A DNA stretch of 64,000 nt, taken from assembly GCF_021699195.1 (NCBI RefSeq), contig NZ_SSXE01000041.1, forward strand, positions 1-64,000, read 5' to 3'. This DNA is from Nonomuraea sp. MG754425. Lineage in GTDB: Bacteria; Actinomycetota; Actinomycetes; Streptosporangiales; Streptosporangiaceae. The position numbers were made by a program, and so were the translations under genes. Position 1 is the stretch's first letter, and each line of letters starts with the position of its first letter. The notes below the pieces were generated by a model. The model saw only the letters and a list, made by a program, of their open reading frames with translations. It was not told the origin of the DNA and did no database searches. Shown here piece by piece: positions 32,996 to 40,714 of this stretch.

Positions 32996-34216
32996 TCAGA
33001 AGATCTCGAAGGCGGACGGCGGCCGGTGCCAGCCGAACGCGGTCGTGGCCGCCGCCAGCGAGCCCGGCGTCAGCTCCGTCACCAGCCCGGCCCCGGCCAG
33101 CGCGGTCAGCGACGCGCCTCCCAGGTAGGCGGCCCCGAGCGCGCGGATGTCGCAGCGCAGGTCGGCGTCGTCGTCAGTGGCCACGCAGGTGGCCGAGCCG
33201 GGCGCGCCCGTCAGCCGCCAGCGGCCCGTGTTGCCGGGCAGCACCGCGTCCCGCACCTCGATCACCACGTCCACGGGGGCGGCGTAGCGGCGCGCGGCCA
33301 GCGCCTGCGGCACGTTCAGCACCCGCACCCACAGCCCGTCGCTCACCGTCGCCGACAGCTTGCGCGGCTCGCCCACCCAGTAGAACAGCGGCTCGTCCAC
33401 CGAGCACGACCAGATGCGCGTCGTCCTGGTCAGGTCGATCGTGGTGAGGAAGCGCCACAGCTCCGCGTACGCCTCGGCGGTCGTCGCCACCAGCTCCTCC
33501 ACGCGCACCTCGCCGACGGGGCCGGTGTCGGTCCAGTCGCCGGTGGCCCGCCACAGCGCGTAGCCGTCGATGCCCTGCTCGCCCTCGTGCGTGATCGCGC
33601 GCAGCGCCGTCGCGCCGCCGCGCATGTGCGGCAGATCGGCCAGGCGGTAGTCCCAGTGCGCGGACGTCCGCTCCGACCAGCCCGGACGCTGCGCGTACGC
33701 CTCGTCGTAGGTCTTGACCAGCACGTCCCTCAGCTCCTCGGGGGAGCCGTCGGCCAGCACGCCCGCGCCGGACGTGACCGGCACGCCGGCCTCGCGCGTG
33801 TCGAGGGCCAGCCCGACCCTGCGGACCGCCAGGGCGTAGCCGTACCGCTGGTAGATGCGGCCCTCGCTGGCCCAGCAGACGCTGATGGACTCGCCCAGCT
33901 CCCGCGCGTCCGCCATGTGGCGGTGCAGCAGCCTGGTCAGCAGGCCCTGCCGCCGGGCCGTGGCCGCGACCGCGCCGCGACCGCTGTGCGCGGCGTCGAT
34001 GACGCCGCCGGGGATCGCGATCCGGCGGGTGACCGCGCCGATCGTGGCGACGATCCGCCCGTCGCGCCGGGCCACGAGCGTGCGGTCCGGCTCGAAGAGC
34101 TGCCGGTCGGCGGCGGAGCCGGCCGGATTCGGGTCGAAGTTCAGTGCCGCGGAGAACATCTCGTGGATCTCGTCCCAGTCGTCCGCGCTCGCGCTCTCCA
34201 GGGTGATGTCACCCAT
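32996..34216 (-). CDS. Eis-like GNAT N-acetyltransferase
   Basis: The 406-residue protein matches the three-part Eis architecture: an N-terminal GNAT domain with the acetyl-CoA loop around RRQGLLTRLL (about 95-105), a second GNAT-like domain, and a C-terminal SCP-2-like domain. The final residue is Phe (SAFEIF), as in Eis, where the terminal carboxylate takes part in catalysis; an early tyrosine (IYQRYGYAL) matches the Eis active-site tyrosine. Eis enzymes acetylate amines of antibiotics such as aminoglycosides and capreomycin. Here it could acetylate the product's amine for self-resistance or as a biosynthetic step. The ATG follows GGGAGGCGAGG. It heads a two-gene set with the BBE oxidase. 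Confidence 0.88.
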   Translation of the reverse strand: MGDITLESASADDWDEIHEMFSAALNFDPNPAGSAADRQLFEPDRTLVARRDGRIVATIGAVTRRIAIPGGVIDAAHSGRGAVAATARRQGLLTRLLHRHMADARELGESISVCWASEGRIYQRYGYALAVRRVGLALDTREAGVPVTSGAGVLADGSPEELRDVLVKTYDEAYAQRPGWSERTSAHWDYRLADLPHMRGGATALRAITHEGEQGIDGYALWRATGDWTDTGPVGEVRVEELVATTAEAYAELWRFLTTIDLTRTTRIWSCSVDEPLFYWVGEPRKLSATVSDGLWVRVLNVPQALAARRYAAPVDVVIEVRDAVLPGNTGRWRLTGAPGSATCVATDDDADLRCDIRALGAAYLGGASLTALAGAGLVTELTPGSLAAATTAFGWHRPPSAFEIF

Positions 34217-34304
34217 GTGCCTCGCCTCCCGGTTCGGTACGGGCCCATCCATCGTCACCGCGACCGCCCCCGTGCGCTTCTCCCGCGTTGCGGAGCCCCG
34301 GTGC

Positions 34305-34321
34305 GCAAGGCAGAGGAAGCG
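34305..34321 (+). promoter_or_regulatory. recurrent 17-bp dyad, copy F (arylamine acetyltransferase gene)
   Basis: GCAAGGCAGAGGAAGCG is centred 41 bp before the GTG start, matching the spacing of copies C, D and I. A second partial match (CTTCTCCCGCGTTGCGGAG) lies at 34277-34295. The site also lies 97 bp from the divergent Eis-like gene. Confidence 0.45.
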
Positions 34322-34353
34322 CCCCGGTGCCCGCGCCCCCGACCCTGGGTCCT

Positions 34354-35142
34354 GTGACGACTCCGCTGACCGATGAGGTCGTTGACGCCTACCTGGCACG
34401 CATCGGGGCCGCCCGGCCGGCCCGGCCCACCGCCGACGCCCTGGCCGACCTCCAGGAGCGGCACGTGCTGTCGGTGCCGTACGAGAACATCGACTTCCAC
34501 CTGCGCAGGCCCCAGCGGATCGGCGCCGGGGCACTCGACAAGATCGTCAACCGGCGGCGCGGCGGCACCTGCTTCGAGCTCAACGGGGCGCTGGCCGAGG
34601 TGCTGCGCGCCCTGGGCTTCGCGGTGGACGTGCTGGCGGCCCGCATGTCCGACGACGGCGTGCTCGGCCCCGTGCTCGGCCACATGGTGCTGCGGGTCGG
34701 CACCGCCGACGCGTCCGGCCCCTGGCTCGTGGACGTCGGCTACGGACGGGGTTCCCGCCGCCCGCTGGCCCTCACCTCACGGCAGCCGCAGCGGGACCCG
34801 CAGGGCACCTTCCTGCTCGCCGAGGCGCCGCTGGGCGACCTCGACCTGTTCCGCGACGGGACCCGCCAGTACCGGATGGAGACCCGGCCGCGCCTGATCG
34901 ACGACTTCGAGCACATGTGGTGGTGGTACTGCAACGCCGCCGACGCGCCCACCATCACGCAGTTGTACTGCACGCTGCCGACGCGGGCCGGCCGGGTCAC
35001 GCTCTACGGCGACCGGCTGGTGCTGCGCGAGAACGGGACCCGGACCACGATCGTGTACGACGGCGACGAGGAACTGCGCGAGGCCTACCGCACCTGGTTC
35101 GGCCTGGAGCTGGACGACCTGCCGCGCTCACCGGGCAGGTAA
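34354..35142 (+). CDS. arylamine N-acetyltransferase / amide synthase family
   Basis: The 262-residue protein has the NAT catalytic triad: Cys in RRRGGTCFELNGAL (near residue 72), His in VLGHMVLRV (near 108) and Asp in WLVDVGYGRG (near 127). The early VPYENIDFH is also characteristic. NATs transfer acetyl from CoA to arylamines and hydrazines; relatives such as RifF instead close macrolactams. In a cluster with aromatic amino units either use is possible. The GTG start is chosen over an upstream ATG whose extra residues are Pro/Gly-rich and not conserved; there is no clear ribosome-binding site. It is a single gene ending at a hairpin before the convergent ligase gene. Confidence 0.88.
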   Translation: MTTPLTDEVVDAYLARIGAARPARPTADALADLQERHVLSVPYENIDFHLRRPQRIGAGALDKIVNRRRGGTCFELNGALAEVLRALGFAVDVLAARMSDDGVLGPVLGHMVLRVGTADASGPWLVDVGYGRGSRRPLALTSRQPQRDPQGTFLLAEAPLGDLDLFRDGTRQYRMETRPRLIDDFEHMWWWYCNAADAPTITQLYCTLPTRAGRVTLYGDRLVLRENGTRTTIVYDGDEELREAYRTWFGLELDDLPRSPGR

Positions 35143-35147
35143 CCGGC

Positions 35148-35174
35148 GCCGCGCACCCGCACAGGGTGCGCGGC
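35148..35174. terminator. bidirectional terminator hairpin
   Basis: GCCGCGCACCC and GGGTGCGCGGC form a perfect 11-bp stem with a 5-base loop, starting 5 bp after the NAT stop and ending 24 bp before the convergent ligase stop. Confidence 0.75.
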
Positions 35175-35197
35175 GGTTCGGCCCGCCCGGCGCGCCT

Positions 35198-36724
35198 TCA
35201 CTGCGTGCGCAGGGCCAGGCGGTTGAGCTTGCCGGAGGCGGTCTCGGGCAGATCGTCCACGAAGACCACGCTGCGCGGGCACTTGTGCGGCGCGAGCCGC
35301 TCGCGGACGAACTCCCGCACCTGGGCCGCGCTCAGCTCGCCGCTCGCCACCACGTACGCCCGCGGCAGCGTCAGCCCGTCCACCTCGTAACCCACGACAG
35401 CGCACTCCACCACCAGCGGGTGCGCGCGCAGGCAGTTCTCGACCTCGGCGGGGGCGACCCAACGGCCGCCCACCCGCAACATGTCATCGACCCTGCCCTT
35501 GTAGTAGTAGAAACCCTCGTCGTCCCTGGAGAACAGGTCGCCGGAGCGCACGGTGTGCTCGGCCACGAACACCTCGCCCGACTTCTCCGGCGCCTGCCAG
35601 TAACCCAGCGCGGCCGTCTCGCCGGTGATCTGCAGCCGGCCCACCTCGCCGTCGGGCACCGGCACGCCGTCGGCGTCCACCACCCGCACGTCGTAGCCGG
35701 GCACCACCTGGCCCAGCGTGCCCATCCGGGACGCGCCCGGCCGGTTGCACACGTAGCCGTGGAACATCTCCGACGAGCCGATGCCGTCGATGACCTCGAC
35801 CCCGAACGTCTCCAGCCACCTGCGGTGCAGCTCCAGCGGCAGCGCCTCCCCGGCCGAGACGCACACCCGCAACGAGCTCAGGTCGTACGAGCCCGCGTCC
35901 GGATGGGCGACCATGGCGCTCATCATGGTCGGCACGTTGATCAGGATCGTCGGCCGGTGCTCGGCGATCAGCCGGAACATCGTCTCCGGCGTGCTGCGCT
36001 CGGCGAACACCACGCCCTTGGCGCCGACGCCGAAGGGGAACAGCGCGGTCATGTTGTTGGCGTAGCCGAAGAACAGCTTGGGCACCGGCAGCACCACGTC
36101 GTCGGGCCGCAGCCCCATCACGCCCTTGGCGAACCACTCGAAGGCCAGCAGCGCGCTGCGCGCCGGCAGCACGCACGCCTTGGGGTCGCCCGTGCTGCCC
36201 GTCGTGAAGCGCCACATCGCCACGTCGTGCGGGCTCGTGCGGGCCGCGGCCAGCGTGTCGGGCTGCTCGGCGACCAGCGTCCCGAAGCAGTGCTCGCCCG
36301 GCCGCAGCTCCTCCGGGCGCACGCCCACGACCAGCAGGTTCGACACCCCGGCGGCCCGCAGGGGGTCCAGGGTGAGCCGGTCGGCCACCACGAGCGCGGG
36401 CTCGGCGTAGTCGGCGAAGTAGCGGTAGTCCTTGGGACGCAGGTAGGTGTAGACCTCGGCGGTGACGGCGCCGATCTTCTGCACGCCGTACCAGGTCGCG
36501 ACCGACTCCACGCCGTCGCCCAGCGCCAGCAGGACGCGGTCGCCGCGGCGCACGCCCAGGCTCGTGAGCAGGTTGCCCACCCGGTTGGCCAGCGCTTTCA
36601 GCTCACCGTACGTCGTGCGGCCCGCGCCGGTGAGCAGCGCGGTGCGCCCGTCGTCGTTGCGGTCCAGAAAGTACGCGGCGATGTTGAATTCCCCGGGAAG
36701 GTCGGCGTACCGAAACAGGCCCAT
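35198..36724 (-). CDS. aryl-CoA ligase, benzoate-CoA ligase family
   Basis: The 508-residue protein is an acyl-adenylating enzyme closest in pattern to benzoate-CoA ligases. The P-loop reads [12 protein letters not shown], the A5-like motif [18 protein letters not shown] is typical of benzoate-CoA ligases, and the C-terminal domain has [18 protein letters not shown] and the catalytic lysine in [10 protein letters not shown]. It would convert an aromatic acid to its CoA thioester using ATP. It diverges from the Paa epoxidase operon across a 143-bp region with two dyad sites, so the pair probably makes and then oxidises an aryl-CoA. The ATG follows GGAGGAGAC. The exact acid (benzoate, hydroxybenzoate, phenylacetate) is not determined. 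Confidence 0.88.
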   Translation of the reverse strand: MGLFRYADLPGEFNIAAYFLDRNDDGRTALLTGAGRTTYGELKALANRVGNLLTSLGVRRGDRVLLALGDGVESVATWYGVQKIGAVTAEVYTYLRPKDYRYFADYAEPALVVADRLTLDPLRAAGVSNLLVVGVRPEELRPGEHCFGTLVAEQPDTLAAARTSPHDVAMWRFTTGSTGDPKACVLPARSALLAFEWFAKGVMGLRPDDVVLPVPKLFFGYANNMTALFPFGVGAKGVVFAERSTPETMFRLIAEHRPTILINVPTMMSAMVAHPDAGSYDLSSLRVCVSAGEALPLELHRRWLETFGVEVIDGIGSSEMFHGYVCNRPGASRMGTLGQVVPGYDVRVVDADGVPVPDGEVGRLQITGETAALGYWQAPEKSGEVFVAEHTVRSGDLFSRDDEGFYYYKGRVDDMLRVGGRWVAPAEVENCLRAHPLVVECAVVGYEVDGLTLPRAYVVASGELSAAQVREFVRERLAPHKCPRSVVFVDDLPETASGKLNRLALRTQ

Positions 36725-36780
36725 GTCTCCTCCGTTTGTGGCGCGCGCCACGACCGACACTTCCACACGGCCCCCGTCCG

Positions 36781-36797
36781 GCCATCTCCGAGATTGC
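36781..36797 (-). promoter_or_regulatory. recurrent 17-bp dyad, copy G2 (aryl-CoA ligase gene)
   Basis: On the minus strand it reads GCAATCTCGGAGATGGC, centred 65 bp before the ligase start, the same distance as copy E from the acyltransferase start. It is directly followed on the plus strand by copy G1, which faces the other gene. Confidence 0.6.
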
Positions 36798-36807
36798 GCC
36801 CCCCTCC

Positions 36808-36824
36808 GCAATTCCCGAGATGCG
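36808..36824 (+). promoter_or_regulatory. recurrent 17-bp dyad, copy G1 (paaA-paaB gene)
   Basis: GCAATTCCCGAGATGCG, flanked by CC and GC as in copy D, is centred 52 bp before the paa operon start. Two back-to-back copies, each oriented to its own gene, argue that the site has direction. Confidence 0.65.
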
Positions 36825-36867
36825 GCGCGCGGCCGCCCGCACGACGCTGGAGCGCGAGGAGGTCATC

Positions 36868-38316
36868 GTGGAGGTGTTGCCGCCGCCGGGAACCGAGCGG
36901 TTACTCGAGGAGATCGACGCCGCGGACCAGGGACCGTTCGCGGGGGAGCGGCCCCCGATCACGGACGCGGACGGGCCCGCCGGCTTCGAGGCGCTGATCG
37001 AGGCGGACTCGAAGATCGAGCCGCTGGACTGGATGCCCGATCCCTACCGCCAGAGCCTGATCAGGCAGATCGCCCAGCACGCCCACTCCGAGATCATGGG
37101 CATGCAGCCCGAGGCCAACTGGATCGCCCGCGCGCCCAGCCTGGAGCGCAAGACGATCCTCATCGCCAAGGTGCAGGACGAGGCGGGCCACGGGCTCTAC
37201 CTCTACGCCACGGCCGAGACGCTGGGCGTGAGCAGGGACGCGCTCCTGGACGCGCTGCACGCCGGCCGCCAGAAGTACCTGTCCTTCATCAACTACCCGA
37301 CCCTGACGTGGGCGGACGTCGGCGCGCTCGCGTGGCTGACCGACGGCGCGGCCGTGGTGAACCAGGTGTCGCTCTGCCGCACCTCCTACGGCCCGTACGC
37401 GCGGGCGCTCGTGCGCGTCTGCCGGGAGGAGTCCTTCCACCACCGGCAGGGCTTCGACCTGCTGCACACGATGTCGCACGGCACCCCGGAGCAGCGGCGG
37501 ATGGTGCAGGCCGCCGTGGACCGCTGGTGGTACCCGGCGCTGGCCATGTTCGGGCCGGCCGACTCCCGGTCGGTGCACTCGGCGCGGTCGCTGGCCTGGC
37601 GGATCAAACGGGCCGGCAACGACGAGCTACGCCAGCGCTTCGTCGACATGTGCGTGCCCCAGGCGGAGGCGCTCGGCGTCACCCTGCCCGACCCGGCGCT
37701 GCGCTGGAACCCCGGCCGGGGCGCCCACGACTTCACGCCGCCCGACTACGACGAGCTGATGCGGGTGGTCGCCGGGCACGGGCCGTGCAACCGGCAGCGG
37801 CTGGCCTTCCGGCGGCGGGTGCACGAGGAGGGCGCCTGGGTCCGCGAGGCCGCCGCGGCCTACGCCGCCAAACACGCCGCCGGCCCCGACACCGGCCCTG
37901 CCGTCGGATCCGCGGCCGGACCTGACGCCGGATCCGCCGTCGATCATGCCGTTGGACCTGTGGCCGGACCCGCTCCCGCTGTGGCGCCTGGCGAGGACGC
38001 CGTTCGGCCGGGTGGCGGCGGGCCGGCCGGGGACGAGGCGGGCTGGGCGTTGTGGGAGGTGTTCGTGCGGGCCCGCCGCGGCGTCAGCCACGTGCACGCC
38101 GGCAGCGTGCACGCGGTGGACGCCGGGATGGCGCTGCGCAACGCCCGCGACCTGTTCACCCGCCGCGGCGAGGGCGTGTCGGTGTGGGCGGTGCCGTCGG
38201 CCGGCATCGCCGCCTCCAGCCCGGACGAGAAGGACGCGCTCTTCGCCCCGGCCGACGCCAAGCCGTACCGGCACCCGTCCTTCTTCGAGCCGCCCGAGGG
38301 GGTCGACAACCTGTGA
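36868..38316 (+). CDS. paaAB: PaaA-PaaB fusion: ring 1,2-phenylacetyl-CoA epoxidase catalytic plus bridging subunit
   Basis: The 482-residue protein joins two normally separate subunits. Residues 1-336 are Paa[31 protein letters not shown], the diiron Glu/His motifs in [13 protein letters not shown] and [12 protein letters not shown]. Residues about 337-390 form a Gly/Pro/Ala linker with repeated GPAVG/GPDAG units. Residues 391-482 are PaaB ([20 protein letters not shown]). PaaA carries the diiron centre that epoxidises aryl-CoA rings; PaaB bridges subunits. The GTG start is chosen for GAGGAGG five bases upstream. Codon 12 is TTA (36901). The gene is followed by paaC with a 4-bp overlap. The frame is continuous through the linker with normal codon use, so I read it as a real fusion. 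Confidence 0.9.
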   Translation: MEVLPPPGTERLLEEIDAADQGPFAGERPPITDADGPAGFEALIEADSKIEPLDWMPDPYRQSLIRQIAQHAHSEIMGMQPEANWIARAPSLERKTILIAKVQDEAGHGLYLYATAETLGVSRDALLDALHAGRQKYLSFINYPTLTWADVGALAWLTDGAAVVNQVSLCRTSYGPYARALVRVCREESFHHRQGFDLLHTMSHGTPEQRRMVQAAVDRWWYPALAMFGPADSRSVHSARSLAWRIKRAGNDELRQRFVDMCVPQAEALGVTLPDPALRWNPGRGAHDFTPPDYDELMRVVAGHGPCNRQRLAFRRRVHEEGAWVREAAAAYAAKHAAGPDTGPAVGSAAGPDAGSAVDHAVGPVAGPAPAVAPGEDAVRPGGGGPAGDEAGWALWEVFVRARRGVSHVHAGSVHAVDAGMALRNARDLFTRRGEGVSVWAVPSAGIAASSPDEKDALFAPADAKPYRHPSFFEPPEGVDNL

Positions 38317-39014
38317 CGTCACCGCTGTTCGAGGAGGTTCTGGCGCTCGGCGACGACGCGCTCGTCGCCGCGCAGCGCATGGCCGAGTGGTGCGCCCGCG
38401 CCCCCGAGCTGGAGGAGGACGTGGCGCTGGCCAACATCGCGCTCGACCTGCTCGGCCAGGCCAGGGCGCTGCTGTCGTACGCGGGGGAGCTGGAGGGGCT
38501 CGGCCGGGACGAGGACGAGCTGGCGTACCTGCGGGACGAGCACGAGTTCCGCAACGTCCAGCTCGTGGAGCTGGACAACGGCGACTTCGCCGTCACCATG
38601 GCCAAGCTGCTGTGCTTCGGCACCCACCAGCACCTGCTGCAGACCGACCTGGCCGCCGGCGGTTCCCGGCTCGCGCAGATCGCCGCCAAGGCGGTCAAGG
38701 AGACGGCCTACCACGCCGGCCACGCCGCCCGCTGGACCGTACTGCTCGGCGACGGCACCGCCGAGTCCCACCGCAGGATGCAGGAGGCGATCGATCACGT
38801 GTGGCCCTACACCCACGAGCTGTTCGAGGGCTCCGACCGGCGCGGCCGCTGGCTCGCCCGGGTCGAGCCCGTGCTGGAGGAGGCGGGACTGAACCGCCCC
38901 GAAGACGGCTGGGCCCCGACGGGCGGCCGGCACGGCGTGCACACCGAGGCGCTCGGCCGGATGCTCGCGGAGATGCAGTCGCTGCGCCGCGCCCACCCCG
39001 GAGCGACCTGGTGA
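38313..39014 (+). CDS. paaC: PaaC, structural subunit of phenylacetyl-CoA epoxidase
   Basis: The 233-residue protein is the non-catalytic ferritin-like partner of PaaA. Recognisable segments are [31 protein letters not shown], the conserved [19 protein letters not shown] and [16 protein letters not shown]. PaaA and PaaC form the heterodimeric core of the multicomponent monooxygenase. The start GTG shares a GTGA overlap with the paaAB stop, and paaD starts inside its stop in the same way, so the operon is translationally coupled. It is slightly shorter than the Escherichia coli protein. Together with the ligase it indicates an aryl-CoA epoxidase dedicated to this cluster. Confidence 0.92.
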   Translation: MTSPLFEEVLALGDDALVAAQRMAEWCARAPELEEDVALANIALDLLGQARALLSYAGELEGLGRDEDELAYLRDEHEFRNVQLVELDNGDFAVTMAKLLCFGTHQHLLQTDLAAGGSRLAQIAAKAVKETAYHAGHAARWTVLLGDGTAESHRRMQEAIDHVWPYTHELFEGSDRRGRWLARVEPVLEEAGLNRPEDGWAPTGGRHGVHTEALGRMLAEMQSLRRAHPGATW

Positions 39015-39592
39015 CCGCCCCCCTGACCGGCGCCACGGTCGAGCCGATCATCGAACCCATGCCCGAGCCGCTGTCCGGGCCGCTGGACGCGCCGACTGCC
39101 GGGCCGGTGGATGGGCGGGCGGATGAGCGGGTGGATGGGCGGGTGCGGGAGGCCGTCGCCGCGGTGCGGGACCCGGAACTCCGGGTGCTCACCATCGAGG
39201 AACTGGGAGTCCTGCGCGAGGTGCTCGTCGAGGACGGCCGGGTGGTCGTCACGGTCACGCCCACCTACCTCGGCTGCCCCGCCATGGAGGTGATCAAGTC
39301 CGACATCGTGTCGGCCGCCCGCGCCGCCGGCGGTCGCGACGTCGAGGTCCTCGTCACCTACAGCCCGCCGTGGACCACCGACTGGATCGGCGAGGAGGCC
39401 CGCGCCAAACTCGGCGCCGCCGGAGTGGCCCCGCCCGGCGGCGGGCCGGTGCCGCTCACCCTGTCGGTCCGCTGCCCGCACTGCGGCTCACCCGACACCG
39501 CCCAGATCGCCAGGTACGGCGCCACGCTCTGCCGCGCCCTGTGGCGCTGCACCCGCTGCCGCCAGCCCTTCGAACACCTCCGGGACCACTGA
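39011..39592 (+). CDS. paaD: PaaD, MIP18-type Fe-S/maturation factor
   Basis: The 193-residue protein has an N-terminal Pro/Asp-rich extension of about 45 residues, then a MIP18/SufT-like domain (VRDPELRVLTIEELGVLR, VTPTYLGCPAMEVI) and a C-terminal zinc-ribbon-like tail with CPHCGS and CTRC. PaaD is needed for function of the epoxidase, most likely by helping iron-sulfur cluster assembly on PaaE. The GTG start overlaps the paaC stop by four bases and the paaE ATG overlaps its stop. The N-terminal extension repeats EP and GP/DA units and is not part of the usual family length. Confidence 0.9.
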   Translation: MTAPLTGATVEPIIEPMPEPLSGPLDAPTAGPVDGRADERVDGRVREAVAAVRDPELRVLTIEELGVLREVLVEDGRVVVTVTPTYLGCPAMEVIKSDIVSAARAAGGRDVEVLVTYSPPWTTDWIGEEARAKLGAAGVAPPGGGPVPLTLSVRCPHCGSPDTAQIARYGATLCRALWRCTRCRQPFEHLRDH

Positions 39593-40698
39593 TGACGGCC
39601 ACCGCGCCCACCCGCGCCAGGCTGCGCTTCCACCCCCTGACCGTGGCCGGCGTACGCACCGTGGCGCCGGACGGCAGCGCGGTGGCCATCACCCTGGACG
39701 TCCCCGGCGAACTGCGTGAGGAGTTCGCCTTCCGGCCGGGCCAGCACGTCACCGTGCGCGCCACGCCCGCCGGCGGCCGGGGCGCGGTGCGGCGCGCGTA
39801 CTCGCTCTGCTCCACCCCCGCCGACCTGGCCGGGCAGGGCACGCTCACGATCGGCGTCCGCCTGGTGCCGGGTGGCGCGTTCTCCTCCCACGCCCACCGC
39901 GCGCTGCGCCAGGACGACGTCCTCGACGTCCTGCCCCCGGTCGGCTCGTTCTCGACGGACCTCGACCCCGCCCGCGCCCGCCGCTACGGCGCGATCGCCG
40001 GCGGCTCCGGCATCACGCCGGTGCTCTCGCTGGCCCGCGCCGCCCTGGCCGCCGAGCCCCGCAGCACCTTCACCCTCGTGTACGCCAACCGCGGCGTGGA
40101 CTCGATGATGTTCGCCGAGGAGCTGTCGGACCTCAAGAACCGGCACGTCGGCAGGCTGCAACTGGTGCACGCCTTCTCCAGGGAGGACCCCCGCCTGGGC
40201 CTGCCAGGAGGCCGCCTGGACGCCGCCGCCCTCACCAGCCTGATCGGCACGCTCCTGCCCCCCGCCGCCCCGGCGGGCGAGTGGTTCGTGTGCGGCCCGC
40301 CCGGCCTGGTGCGCGCGGGCGAGCAGGCGCTGGCCGGCCGGGAGGCGGTCGTGCGTACCGAGCTCTTCCACACCGGCGCCCCCGCGCCGCCGCCACCGCC
40401 CCTGCCCGCCGACGGGCGCGAACGCCGCCTGGAGGTCGTCATGGACGGCCGCACCACCACGGTCAACGTACGGGACGGCCAGTCGTTGCTGGACGCCGCG
40501 CTGGCGGCCCGCCCCGAGCTGCCGTACTCGTGCCGGAACGGGGTGTGCGCCACCTGCCGCGCGCTCGTGACCGGCGGCCGGGCGCGCACGTCGGGCGATC
40601 GGGCGCTGAGCCCGCGCGAGCAGGCCGCCGGATACGTGCTGACCTGCCGCGCCACCCCCGTCACCGACCACGTGAAGGTCGATTTCGACGCCGTCTGA
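39592..40698 (+). CDS. paaE: PaaE, NAD(P)H-ferredoxin-type reductase of the epoxidase
   Basis: The 368-residue protein has an FAD domain (RRAYSLCSTP, residues about 65-75), an NAD(P) domain with GGSGITPVLSLA (near 140) and VCGPPGLV (near 230), and a C-terminal plant-type [2Fe-2S] domain with SCRNGVCATC followed by a fourth cysteine in VLTCRATP. It delivers electrons from NADPH to the diiron centre of PaaA. A run of prolines links the flavin part to the ferredoxin part. It could also serve other oxygenases in the cluster that lack their own reductase. The molybdopterin gene starts 17 bp downstream. Confidence 0.93.
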   Translation: MTATAPTRARLRFHPLTVAGVRTVAPDGSAVAITLDVPGELREEFAFRPGQHVTVRATPAGGRGAVRRAYSLCSTPADLAGQGTLTIGVRLVPGGAFSSHAHRALRQDDVLDVLPPVGSFSTDLDPARARRYGAIAGGSGITPVLSLARAALAAEPRSTFTLVYANRGVDSMMFAEELSDLKNRHVGRLQLVHAFSREDPRLGLPGGRLDAAALTSLIGTLLPPAAPAGEWFVCGPPGLVRAGEQALAGREAVVRTELFHTGAPAPPPPPLPADGRERRLEVVMDGRTTTVNVRDGQSLLDAALAARPELPYSCRNGVCATCRALVTGGRARTSGDRALSPREQAAGYVLTCRATPVTDHVKVDFDAV

Positions 40699-40714
40699 GC
40701 ATCAGGAGCGCTCC

